Shown: piece after piece, positions 7,700 to 15,443 of the stretch
Numbering within the stretch: position 1 is the stretch's first letter
Layout: every line of letters starts with the position of its first letter
Assembly: GCA_023443925.1 (NCBI GenBank)
Contig: JAEZSL010000362.1
Span: 1 to 26,166, forward strand
DNA from: Bacillota bacterium
GTDB taxonomy: Bacteria > Bacillota_A > Clostridia > Lachnospirales > Lachnospiraceae
Direction: 5' to 3'
DNA length: 26,166 bases
The notes under the pieces: model-generated
The model's input: only the letters and a program-made list of their open reading frames with translations
Database searches by the model: none
What the model was told of the DNA's origin: nothing
Program-made: the position numbers and the translations under genes

Positions 7700-7800
7700 G
7701 TGGTATTTCACGCCAGCTCCCATTGCATACCATGTGTGAATTATACACTTCATAATTCACGCTAATACCCATGCATACCGCAATCCCTCTTGCGGTACTT
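7700..7800 (-). repeat. Repeat copies 1 and 2 between amtB and glnB
   Basis: Minus-strand ATGGGTATTAGCGTGAA (7772-7756) and ATGGGAGCTGGCGTGAA (7723-7707). Three hairpins alternate with them: TACCGCAA/TTGCGGTA (8 bp) before copy 1, GTGAATTAT/ATAATTCAC (9 bp, loop GAAGTGT) starting in copy 1, and GCGTG/CACGC starting in copy 2 just upstream of the glnB ribosome binding site. Both elements are preceded by GGTATGCA. The hairpins could act as an mRNA processing or stability element. Confidence 0.7.
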
Positions 7801-7866
7801 ATATTAATAGAGTGAATAAAATGCGATTAATTTTCAATCTATTCTTCAGGAAACCTTACACACCCG

Positions 7867-9114
7867 TTAGTCTAACCCGGTAAATGACGGATATGCCAAT
7901 TCACTGTGCTCTGTTAAATCAAGACCCTGGGCTTCTTCTTCCGGAGTTACTCGGATAGCCATAAACTTCTTAATTACAAATAAGATGACAAAGGTTGCAA
8001 CAGCCGCAAATGCAATGGTTATTACGATACTAATAATCTGTACTACAAAAAGTTTTGTATCGCCGAAGATAAGACCATCCCATTGAGCAACAGAGTTAAT
8101 TGATTTCTGCGTGAATAAACCAGTTGCGATTCCTCCCCAGATACCACCGATTCCATGACATCCAAAAGCGTCCAGCGCATCGTCATAACCGAATTTGCTC
8201 TTTATTTTTGTCATGGTAAAATAGCAGATCGGACTAACCAATGCACCGATAATAATGGAGGCCCAGATCGGAACAAATCCTGCTCCGGGAGTAATGGCTA
8301 CCAGACCTACTACTGCACCGGTAGCGGCGCCTAAAACAGTTGGCTTGCCATGAATCACTTTTTCTATAAACATCCAGGAGAGTAATGCCATCGCCGCCGA
8401 TGTATTGGTCGTAAGCAGCGCATGTACTGCAAGACCATCTGCTGCTAAAGCACTTCCTCCATTAAAGCCGAACCAGCCGAACCAGAGGAGCCCGGCACCA
8501 AGTACAACAAAAGGTATATTGTGGGGCTTATATGAAACTACCCCGTATTCTCTTCTTTTTCCTAACATAATACAGGCCACTAAACCTGATATACCGGAAC
8601 TGATGTGTACTACATTTCCTCCGGCAAAATCTACGGAACCAAGTTCCCTTAAAAATCCACCATCACCCCAAACCATGTGAGCCAGGGGATAATAAACGAT
8701 AATTGACCAGCAGATAATAAAAATAAACAGTGCTTTAAATTTCATTCTTCCTGCTACGGAACCACAGATTAAAGCCGGTGTGATTATGGCAAACATCATC
8801 TGGAATGCCGCAAATAAAGTCTCAGGTATGGTACCGGAATAAGCTTCATTTGGCTCAGCTCCTACTCCGTTAAAAAATGCCTTACTGAGATTTCCGATTA
8901 CTCCTCCGTGATCTCCTCCGAATGCTAATGAATAACCAACGGCTATCCATAAAATGGACCCCACTCCACAAATAAAGAAACAAGACATTAGAGTATTAAG
9001 AGCATTCTTTCTTCTCTCCATTCCTGCGTAAAACAATGCCAGCCCCGGTGTCATCAGGAAAACAAATGCTGTACTCATAAGTACAAACGCGCTGTTTGCT
9101 AAATTAATCTCCAT
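7867..9114 (-). CDS. amtB: Ammonium transporter (Amt/MEP/Rh family)
   Basis: 415-residue channel of the ammonium transporter family with about eleven membrane helices. Visible signatures are TPGLALFYAGM in TM1, the FFNG and FAAFQMMFAIITPALI segment of TM3, GGNVVHISSGISGL (family signature with the catalytic Asp replaced in the usual VVH context and the first pore His region), LLWFGWFGFNGGSA, and DAFGCHGIGGIWGG carrying the second pore His. The C-terminal tail (VTPEEEAQGLDLTEHSELAYPSF) is the conserved PII-contact tail. Start placed at ATG 9114 because AGGGTGG lies 8 bases upstream; a GTG at 9126 in frame would leave no spacing from its purine run. It has a TTGACA-16-TATAAT promoter upstream and is followed by glnB, the common amt-PII order. 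Confidence 0.95.
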   Translation of the reverse strand: MEINLANSAFVLMSTAFVFLMTPGLALFYAGMERRKNALNTLMSCFFICGVGSILWIAVGYSLAFGGDHGGVIGNLSKAFFNGVGAEPNEAYSGTIPETLFAAFQMMFAIITPALICGSVAGRMKFKALFIFIICWSIIVYYPLAHMVWGDGGFLRELGSVDFAGGNVVHISSGISGLVACIMLGKRREYGVVSYKPHNIPFVVLGAGLLWFGWFGFNGGSALAADGLAVHALLTTNTSAAMALLSWMFIEKVIHGKPTVLGAATGAVVGLVAITPGAGFVPIWASIIIGALVSPICYFTMTKIKSKFGYDDALDAFGCHGIGGIWGGIATGLFTQKSINSVAQWDGLIFGDTKLFVVQIISIVITIAFAAVATFVILFVIKKFMAIRVTPEEEAQGLDLTEHSELAYPSFTGLD

Positions 9115-9210
9115 AATTTTTGCCACCCTTTCTTTGAATTAATAGTAAAAAAAAATAGACGAGATACCTTCATGCTACGCATAAAGGTAAATCGCCTTTG
9201 ACATAAGAGT

Positions 9211-9238
9211 ATTATAAATGATTTTAATTAAATGTCAA
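9211..9238 (-). promoter_or_regulatory. Promoter of amtB-glnB
   Basis: On the minus strand a perfect TTGACA (9238-9233), a 16-base spacer and a perfect TATAAT (9216-9211) lie about 97 bases upstream of the amtB ATG. The long leader contains an AAAGG/CCTTT inverted repeat near 9184-9200. Confidence 0.85.
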
Positions 9239-9392
9239 TTCTTTTTTTTTATTTTTTTTAGTACCTTTTATAACTTTTTTATTATTAATTTCCACCATAT
9301 TTGTTATTTTTTTAACGTTTCCGGCACACTATTTTACTATCATAATATCAGTTTATGCTGTTTTTTCTATTTCTGATACGTTCTTATTTCAG

Positions 9393-9421
9393 TTGACAAT
9401 TGAATTCACATTCAGTATAAT
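9393..9421 (+). promoter_or_regulatory. Promoter of marR-exporter operon
   Basis: TTGACA at 9393-9398, a 17-base spacer and TATAAT at 9416-9421: a consensus sigma-A promoter 58 bases before the marR ATG. Confidence 0.9.
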
Positions 9422-9438
9422 AGTTGACAGCTCAACTA
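9421..9438. promoter_or_regulatory. Palindromic candidate MarR operator
   Basis: TAGTTGA-CAGC-TCAACTA, an 18-base inverted repeat with perfect 7-base arms, begins at the last base of the -10 box and covers the expected transcription start. The octamer AGTTGACA also occurs at 9391-9398 over the -35, 31 bases (three helical turns) away. The position suggests self-repression by the MarR protein encoded next; binding is inferred. Confidence 0.65.
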
Positions 9439-9478
9439 AATGCATACACCAATAAATTTAGCTAAAAGAGGGAAATCT

Positions 9479-9910
9479 ATGGATCAGGACAAATTATTAA
9501 CCAAAAGGATTTCACATATTTCGAAATCCACCCAGTATCATATGGACGAAGTGCTGAAGCCTTTGGGTTTAAGCAGCGGCATGTATCCATTTCTGCTTGC
9601 CTTATGGCAGAACGAAGGTGTAAATCTGGAGAAAATAAGCCGAAGGGTTCATGTCGATAAGGCATTATCAACACGCAACATTCAAAAACTGATTGAACTG
9701 GGATATCTGGAAAAATTAGCGGATCCGCAGGATTCCCGTGCCTACAGGATATTTCTCACTGAAAAAGGAAAGAAGATTATACCTTCCATTAAAAAAGAAA
9801 TCAGTTTATGGATTGATACTATAACACTTGATCTTTCCCCTCAGGAAAAGGACATACTTAATATCATGCTGGAGAAAGTACTCAGCCGGGCTGAACAAAT
9901 GAGATCATAG
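9479..9910 (+). CDS. MarR family transcriptional regulator
   Basis: 143-residue winged-helix regulator of the MarR type. The DNA-binding core is clear: GVNLEKISRRVHVDKALSTRNIQKLIELGYLEKLADPQDSRAYRIFLTEKGKKI, with the recognition helix around the DKALSTRNIQKL segment and the wing DPQDSRAYRIFLT with its conserved Asp-Arg pair; the flanking helices form the dimer interface. Start chosen at ATG 9479, which has AAGAGGGA about 5-6 bases upstream; an in-frame ATG at 9440 has none and lies close to the operator. An exporter gene follows 18 bases later, so the regulator probably represses itself and the pump until a toxic ligand binds. The ligand is unknown. Confidence 0.93.
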   Translation: MDQDKLLTKRISHISKSTQYHMDEVLKPLGLSSGMYPFLLALWQNEGVNLEKISRRVHVDKALSTRNIQKLIELGYLEKLADPQDSRAYRIFLTEKGKKIIPSIKKEISLWIDTITLDLSPQEKDILNIMLEKVLSRAEQMRS

Positions 9911-9928
9911 AGCAAAGGACGGTTTAAA

Positions 9929-11368
9929 ATGAACACACAAGCATCAGAAATTAATACACACAGCAACAAAAGATGGACCATTCTATCCATTGTAGTCTTA
10001 TCGGTATTTATGTCCACCCTGGATGGAAGTATAGTCAACGTAGCCCTTCCTACCATGGCTAAAAGCCTTAATGTAACCTCCGGTGCCATAGCCTGGGTGG
10101 TAAGTGTGTATCTTATAGCAGTATCAGCTACCATGCTGCTTTTCGGAAGACTCGGTGATATATGGGGTAAGACAAATGTGTTTTTATTTGGTATAGCCCT
10201 GTTTACGATTGGGTCCTTTTTATGCGGAATAACTTATTCTTTAAGTATTCTGTTAATCGCCAGAATTATTCAGGCAATCGGTGCTGCCGGTATGATGGCA
10301 AACAGCCAGGGTATCATTACCCATGTATTTCCCGCTCAGGAACGAGGGCGTGCTCTCGGTATAACGGGTACTTTTGTGGCACTGGGCTCACTGGCCGGTC
10401 CTTCCCTTGGAGGTATCATCGTATCTTACACCAGCTGGGAATATATTTTCTGGATCAACGTCCCGGTAGGTATTATCGTATTAATACTGGGGTTAAAATT
10501 ACTTCCCCGCGGCGGCAGAAAAGCGGACGAAAAATTTGACATACCTGGTGCTTTTCTCATTGTAACTACCATATCCCTTCTTTTTGGTACTTTAGGTCAG
10601 ATAGGGAGTAAGGGATTTGGTTCACCAGTTATTTTAATCTGCCTGGCGGTGACAATCCTATTATTTATTGTTTTTCTTAAGATTGAAAATAAAACGGATA
10701 TGCCTTTATTGGAATTGAAACTCTTCCGAAATAAATGGTTTTCAATTAGTATCATCTGCAGCTTTATCAGTTTTGTTGCAATATTTTGTTCCAACATCGT
10801 AATGCCATTTTACTTACAGGATATTCTGCCCTTTACTCCCGGACAGGCCGGCGCCTTTTTATCCATCTATCCTCTTATCCTGGCACTTACGGCGCCTGTC
10901 AGCGGATTTTTGTCAGATAAAATCGGTTCCGAGGTTTTAACCTTATGCGGACTAATTTTTATAAGCCTGGGTCTTTTTCTGATGTCCACTTTAACAGAAC
11001 ACCCCTCATATATTGCCATGGGTATCTTTGTTGCTATCATGTCTTTGGGTAACGGCTTGTTCCAGTCCCCCAATACCTCGTTAGTAATGTCAACCCTGCC
11101 CGTAAATAAGCTGGGTATCGGCGGAGGTATCAATGCTTTTGTAAGAAACCTGGGTATGATATGCGGTATTACCCTTGCCAATACCCTTTTATACGGCTGT
11201 ATCAGCAGCCGGCTGGGTTATCGGGTTACCGATTTTGTAGAGGGCCGAAATGATGTTTTCATATATGGAATGCGGGTAGTTTATCTTACCGCCGCCGGTA
11301 TTTGTCTGGCAGGAGCCGCTATAACCGCCTTCCGCCTGTTCTCAAGAAAACGGGAACAGAGAAAATAA
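9929..11368 (+). CDS. DHA2 (EmrB/QacA) family MFS drug exporter
   Basis: 479 residues and about 14 hydrophobic helices, the hallmark of the drug:H+ antiporter-2 family. Motif D1 (STLDGSIVNVALP, residues 29-41) sits in TM1, motif A (GRLGDIWGKTN, 73-83) in the TM2-3 loop, and motif C (LGSLAGPSLGGII) in TM5, which marks exporters. It therefore probably expels lipophilic or cationic toxins using the proton gradient from the cytoplasmic membrane. Start ATG at 9929 with AAAGGACGG upstream, 18 bases after the marR stop, so it is the second gene of a regulator-pump operon. The C-terminus ends in a basic tail (RLFSRKREQRK). Substrate not predictable. Confidence 0.93.
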   Translation: MNTQASEINTHSNKRWTILSIVVLSVFMSTLDGSIVNVALPTMAKSLNVTSGAIAWVVSVYLIAVSATMLLFGRLGDIWGKTNVFLFGIALFTIGSFLCGITYSLSILLIARIIQAIGAAGMMANSQGIITHVFPAQERGRALGITGTFVALGSLAGPSLGGIIVSYTSWEYIFWINVPVGIIVLILGLKLLPRGGRKADEKFDIPGAFLIVTTISLLFGTLGQIGSKGFGSPVILICLAVTILLFIVFLKIENKTDMPLLELKLFRNKWFSISIICSFISFVAIFCSNIVMPFYLQDILPFTPGQAGAFLSIYPLILALTAPVSGFLSDKIGSEVLTLCGLIFISLGLFLMSTLTEHPSYIAMGIFVAIMSLGNGLFQSPNTSLVMSTLPVNKLGIGGGINAFVRNLGMICGITLANTLLYGCISSRLGYRVTDFVEGRNDVFIYGMRVVYLTAAGICLAGAAITAFRLFSRKREQRK

Positions 11369-11397
11369 ACCTTATACTGCTATAGATTCAAAAACTT

Positions 11398-11476
11398 AGG
11401 ATCGGATATATCTTATACGGACTACATTTCTTCATTCGAAGACTGAGCCATCCGTACTTGATACACCGATCCTTTT
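11398..11476. terminator. Weak terminator-like long stem-loop
   Basis: AGGATCGG (11398-11405) pairs with CCGATCCT (11466-11473), with an inner TACGGA/TCCGTA pair, then TTTT. It lies between the convergent exporter and serine hydrolase genes. The large loop and short T-tract make it less convincing than the other terminators. Confidence 0.45.
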
Positions 11477-11499
11477 ATCATAGTAACTAATACCCTTCT

Positions 11500-12945
11500 T
11501 TATTTCTCAATCCGGACTCCGGTTGCTTTTAAGGCCTCCGTTTCTTCAAATCCAACATTTATTTTTGCTTCAAAAGTCAATTCATCTTTGTTAAATTTAT
11601 AACGAAACTGTAATGCAAAGGGAGTTTCCAGTGAGCGGCTTTGAACCAGGAGATCATTTTCCGCGGTCCAGATTCCGGTCATCATAACCGGCTCTTTTTT
11701 CCCATCATTTAACATAGTTCCTTTACACCATTTACCGATTCCGGCTTCCAGGGTTTGATTTTCACCTTTCATACTAACTTCGAAACGTATTATATCACTA
11801 TCGAACTCAAACCGAATTGTATCAAACTTGAAAGTATTTTCAGTCAGACGGTAAGAGCTTCCCTGGTATTCCCCTGATAAATCAGATGTTTTTTGACCAG
11901 TCGGCATTAAAACCTGCAGCGAAGCTAGTTTTTCCTTTAATTTTCCGCTCTCCGCACTTTCCGGAAGAACTTCATCCGTAATTCCCTCAAGCAGATTATC
12001 CCAGATTAAATTGAGGGGTTTTTGCATATCTTTTAAGCCGCTGGTTATTGCAATAACCATATCTTGTTCCGGCAGTACAATGCAATACTGGCCAAAAGCA
12101 CCGTCACCCCTGTAAATATTATGTCTGCACCGCCAGAACTGATAGCCGTAGCCCTGACACCAGTCACTGTCCTTATCCGTGCCATTGTCAATGTGGATAC
12201 TTGTAGCTTCTTCTATCCATTCCTCCGGTAATATCCGGCTGCCATTAAAAACACCCTTCTCCAGATACAATTGGCCGAACCGTGCTATGTCCTCGGTAGT
12301 TATACTTAAGCCGAAACCGCCGGTATTATACCCCATAGGGCATTCTTCCCAACTAGGATTACGGATGCCTAACGGCTCAAAAAGCCTTGGTCGCAAATAA
12401 TCCACCAGTTTTAAACCGGTAACTCTTTGTATGATTACGGATAGCATATAGGTAGCTCCCGTATTATACAGAAAATGTGTTCCTGGTTCTTTTTCCACCG
12501 GTACATCCAGGAAAGCTTTTACCCAGTTACCGTCTTCTCTTTTAAAAAAGAATTCGGTAGTGTCAACAATATGCCCCGTTGACATACTCAGCAGATGTTT
12601 AATACGCATATCTGCCAAATGACCCGAGGCTGCCGGACACTCTTCCTTAAAATAATCGACAACCGGATCTTCAACGGTAAGCAGACCTTCCGTCACCGCA
12701 AACCCAATTGCCGTAGAGGTAAAGCTTTTACTTAATGAAAATAAAAGATGTGGCCTATCACTTGAATAAGGCTTCCACCATCCCTCTGCTATTACTGTAC
12801 CATGTCTTAGCACCATGATGCTATGCAGATCCTGATCCATATCCTGTGTTTTGCATTGTTCCACTGCCTCAATTAATCTTATCAAGGCTTCTGATCTGAC
12901 TCCCTGCTGTTCCGGAGTACTGCGTTTTAACTGATACCCGTTCAT
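11500..12945 (-). CDS. Beta-lactamase-related serine hydrolase (class C / EstB type)
   Basis: 481-residue protein of the penicillin-binding/class C beta-lactamase superfamily. The catalytic SxxK tetrad reads SLSK (Ser70, Lys73) in the context LLFSLSKSFTSTAIGFAV. The Tyr motif is FLYNTGATYML (Tyr160), and the conserved LLSMSTGH and YNTGGFGLSITTEDIARFGQLYL segments are present. The last ~120 residues form a separate beta-rich domain, as in several esterase-like members. No signal peptide is visible, so an intracellular esterase, amidase or peptidase is likelier than a true beta-lactamase. Start ATG at 12945, with a purine-rich AAGGGGACAGG upstream. It is a single gene between the LuxR regulator upstream and a convergent exporter. 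Its substrate is unknown. Confidence 0.88.
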   Translation of the reverse strand: MNGYQLKRSTPEQQGVRSEALIRLIEAVEQCKTQDMDQDLHSIMVLRHGTVIAEGWWKPYSSDRPHLLFSLSKSFTSTAIGFAVTEGLLTVEDPVVDYFKEECPAASGHLADMRIKHLLSMSTGHIVDTTEFFFKREDGNWVKAFLDVPVEKEPGTHFLYNTGATYMLSVIIQRVTGLKLVDYLRPRLFEPLGIRNPSWEECPMGYNTGGFGLSITTEDIARFGQLYLEKGVFNGSRILPEEWIEEATSIHIDNGTDKDSDWCQGYGYQFWRCRHNIYRGDGAFGQYCIVLPEQDMVIAITSGLKDMQKPLNLIWDNLLEGITDEVLPESAESGKLKEKLASLQVLMPTGQKTSDLSGEYQGSSYRLTENTFKFDTIRFEFDSDIIRFEVSMKGENQTLEAGIGKWCKGTMLNDGKKEPVMMTGIWTAENDLLVQSRSLETPFALQFRYKFNKDELTFEAKINVGFEETEALKATGVRIEK

Positions 12946-13073
12946 AAACCTGTCCCCTTCTTACCTTCTCTTCGTGGTTAAAGTTAGTATGGAATTGTCT
13001 TGCATGGATTTTATTTCCATGTAATTATCTTCCATCTAATTATATCACAAGTCCTATCAGAAAGAAACCGGAA

Positions 13074-13100
13074 AATGAATGGACACGGCCTCTATTCATT
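13074..13100 (-). terminator. Possible terminator overlapping the luxR-type stop codon
   Basis: AATGAAT (13074-13080) and ATTCATT (13094-13100) form a 7-bp stem with a 13-base loop; on the minus strand TTTTCC follows. It overlaps the stop codon and is short, so confidence is low. Confidence 0.35.
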
Positions 13101-14210
13101 CTTAAGCTTAGAATAAAGCCCCAGCCGGTTAACAACATTTAATTCTTTATATATATTGTTAAGATGTGTTTTAACCGTATTGATACTTATAAAAAGTTCC
13201 TTGGCTATTTCCCGGTTTGATTTTCCCTGCAAGACGCATTGAATAATCTCCAGCTGCCGGTCCGTCAGATTGTTATTTGGTTCAAATCCGGAGTATTTCA
13301 CCTGATTGTCGGAAACGTTCTGCGGTACGATATAGACATAAATCATACAAGAATTGCCGTTAATTGCCTGAGATGGAACTGTATTCACAAAATACTGTCT
13401 GTTTTTTTCTGAACAAATCGTTTTTGTAAGACCAAAATGACTATATGATGCATCATTTAGTATATAATTCGATATAAAATTCTCCTCCGAAGGCTTAATC
13501 CCCATATCACCTTTAAATTCTGATGTATATCGAAGTGCTGCTGAATTGATATAACGTATTCTAAAAGGGCTGTCTAAATCAAAAACAATCATTCCGACAG
13601 GTGACTGATTGCTTAATGACTCGTATAAGTCCATATTTTCCAAAAGGCTGTTAACGGAGAAATGTTTATGCGTGAATTCGGAAAGGAAATAGCTGATGAT
13701 ATCCATAAAGTTCAATTCCTCCTCCGAAAAATCCCCTTCGACCTTCTTTTTCACGATTCCCAGGCAGCCGATGATATCCTCCTTATAACGTAGATACATT
13801 ACGGCTTCATACCCATAATTATCTTTTGATAAGAAATCAGTATAATACTTTGATCTTTCGAATTCCTGGTACGGCATGACATCCTTTACCGTTATTACAT
13901 TTTTTTTCTGCAGGACATCTGTTTTGTTAACAATGTTAATTGGATTCAAGGGATCAAAATCATAAAATTCATTGTTATAGCTTTCGATGATCTCATTCTT
14001 TACAAGGCAGGCAGCAAGAAAAAAACTGCTTTCATAAGGCTTCTTTATCCAAAGGGCCGAATCATGATATCCGCATAATTCTGCAAATATTTTTAACAAT
14101 AGCTCCCCCAGCTCTTTGTATGAAAGTGTCTTTTGATCCAGCAGCAGTATTCGATTCAGAAAATTACTCAGTTTGTTTTGGTGTAATGAATTTATCGGAG
14201 GTGTATGCAT
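13092..14210 (-). CDS. LuxR family transcriptional regulator with GAF-like sensor region
   Basis: 372 residues. The C-terminal ~58 residues are a standard LuxR/GerE helix-turn-helix: LTDRQLEIIQCVLQGKSNREIAKELFISINTVKTHLNNIYKELNV. The N-terminal ~180 residues (from GELLLKIFAELCGYHDSALWI to EEELNFMDIISYFLSEFTHKHF) look like a GAF domain, and the middle (SNQSPVGMIVFDLDSPFRIRYINSAALRYT) like a PAS domain. It therefore probably senses a small ligand or redox signal and is not a phospho-receiver; no receiver Asp motif is seen. Start placed at ATG 14210, which has AGAGGA 7-8 bases upstream; an in-frame ATG at 14270 lies inside a tandem repeat and lacks a site. It has no adjacent kinase. Its target is unknown; the serine hydrolase downstream is a candidate. 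Confidence 0.88.
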   Translation of the reverse strand: MHTPPINSLHQNKLSNFLNRILLLDQKTLSYKELGELLLKIFAELCGYHDSALWIKKPYESSFFLAACLVKNEIIESYNNEFYDFDPLNPINIVNKTDVLQKKNVITVKDVMPYQEFERSKYYTDFLSKDNYGYEAVMYLRYKEDIIGCLGIVKKKVEGDFSEEELNFMDIISYFLSEFTHKHFSVNSLLENMDLYESLSNQSPVGMIVFDLDSPFRIRYINSAALRYTSEFKGDMGIKPSEENFISNYILNDASYSHFGLTKTICSEKNRQYFVNTVPSQAINGNSCMIYVYIVPQNVSDNQVKYSGFEPNNNLTDRQLEIIQCVLQGKSNREIAKELFISINTVKTHLNNIYKELNVVNRLGLYSKLKNE

Positions 14211-14840
14211 TTTAATATCCTCTATTATTCGTATATTTTTATAGACTTTTAAAGCATATATGAATTCCATATATGAATTCTTAAGGATCTATGCATGATG
14301 GTTCTGAAATGCGAAATATATGCTTAAATTATTATATTATGATATTTTTTTCACAAATTGAAGTTAAACACTACAACTAATTTATACTGGATGTACTATG
14401 ATCGCAGTACGGATATCGTTATGGGAATATTTATTTCATATTTAAAATTTTTCAGGAAGACTGATTCACCCAGGAATAAGAACGAATCAAAACACGATTA
14501 TAAATAATATTCAACTGTCTATTATTGATTTTTGTCAATTTATGTTATTATATCTTAAATATTTTTAGCAGTCAAGACATGATAACCCTAAAAATACCAT
14601 AATAATTATTATTACGACAAACTAAATCACGAAAGAACCATACTAAAGTATGAACTTATCGTCATTTTTTACAACTTTTTAAGTATGGAGGAAATATTAT
14701 TTCAAGTTTATTATAGTAAAGTAGCATTTCCTTAAAGATTTAAGGTACCGGAAATAGCCAAAAATCAGTGTGAAGAAAATACGATCCCATCGGGGAAAAA
14801 AGTTTTTTAAGAAAACTTAGATGAATAAAAGGAGATTATG
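14211..14840. other. 630-base AT-rich spacer, no gene seen
   Basis: Divergent gap between the LuxR-type gene and the small membrane protein. It holds a 13-base tandem repeat near the luxR start, a CCTTAA-AGAT-TTAAGG hairpin near 14731-14746, an AAGTTTT/AAAACTT inverted repeat near 14799-14818, and an unused-looking GGAGG near 14696. Only tiny open frames (10-16 codons) occur. I compared the last 140 bases with common riboswitch patterns I know and recognised none. Confidence 0.45.
14255..14280. repeat. Perfect 13-base tandem direct repeat upstream of luxR-type gene
   Basis: CATATATGAATTC occurs twice head to tail (14255-14267 and 14268-14280), 45-70 bases upstream of the chosen start. Each unit is itself rich in inverted symmetry. 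It could be a regulator-binding site, including autoregulation; this is inference. Confidence 0.75.
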
Positions 14841-15224
14841 ATGAGAGTAGCATTTAGTATTATTGTAATTATCGGTGCTCTTTTAACAGCAGCACTTGGA
14901 ATTATATGGATATCCGATTATAATGACAACAAGGAACTTATCGCTTCTGTTCAGCAGACCAGCGATGAACTGGGCTTGGATAATTCAGAGCTTGAGGATT
15001 TAAAAGGCCTTGTTACAGCAGCCTACGTTATGCTGGCATGTGCCGTAGTAGCCTTTATAACCGTATTTTTAAGGAATAAACTGGGCAAAATTACAGGAAT
15101 TATTCTCCTGGCAGCCGGTATATTACCAGCTGTATTTGAGACGGACAGTCTGATGTTTACATTTTTTATCATTCTTGGCGGAATTTTGAGCTTCTTTATT
15201 AAGCCTAAAGTAAAAACCGCTTAG
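14841..15224 (+). CDS. Small four-helix membrane protein of unknown function
   Basis: 127 residues with about four membrane-spanning segments: AFSIIVIIGALLTAALGIIWI, LVTAAYVMLACAVVAFITVFL, ITGIILLAAGILPAV and SLMFTFFIILGGILSFFI. A polar, acidic loop (SDYNDNKELIASVQQTSDELGLDNSELEDLK) lies between the first two. The length and layout recall DUF4064-like membrane proteins of Firmicutes, but I cannot name it with certainty. AAAAGGAG (14827-14834) precedes two adjacent ATGs; the second at 14841 has the better 6-base spacing and was chosen over 14838. It stands alone, and its transcript probably ends at the 16-bp stem near 15395-15437. Confidence 0.75.
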   Translation: MRVAFSIIVIIGALLTAALGIIWISDYNDNKELIASVQQTSDELGLDNSELEDLKGLVTAAYVMLACAVVAFITVFLRNKLGKITGIILLAAGILPAVFETDSLMFTFFIILGGILSFFIKPKVKTA

Positions 15225-15394
15225 CTTCCGGCAATTAACCAAAATGACTCGCATGCATTTCGCGGGGCAATTCACACCATCTGTTATAAATATTACCTCC
15301 ATTAGAACATAGATCGGTGTTTCCGGTACAAGTTTTTCTTACTATCCTTATATAGAAATACATGCAAAGATTTTTTTACACCCTAATCCTATAA

Positions 15395-15440
15395 AATAAA
15401 ACCGGTATACAGGCTGTGCCCGTATACCGGTTTTATTTCT
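15395..15440. terminator. Bidirectional terminator between convergent genes
   Basis: Perfect 16-bp stem AATAAAACCGGTATAC (15395-15410) with GTATACCGGTTTTATT (15422-15437), 11-base loop. T-rich flanks on both strands (TTTTATTTCT and TTTTATTTTAT) let it end both the small membrane protein and pckG transcripts. Confidence 0.9.
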
Positions 15441-15443
15441 ATA

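Noticed and set aside
9440..9478. Upstream ATG adding 13 residues to the MarR protein
   Set aside because: No ribosome binding site, and it would start two bases after the promoter-proximal palindrome; ATG 9479 has AAGAGGGA.
14211..14270. 20-residue N-terminal extension of the LuxR-type protein
   Set aside because: The ATG at 14270 lies in a tandem repeat with no ribosome binding site; 14210 has AGAGGA.
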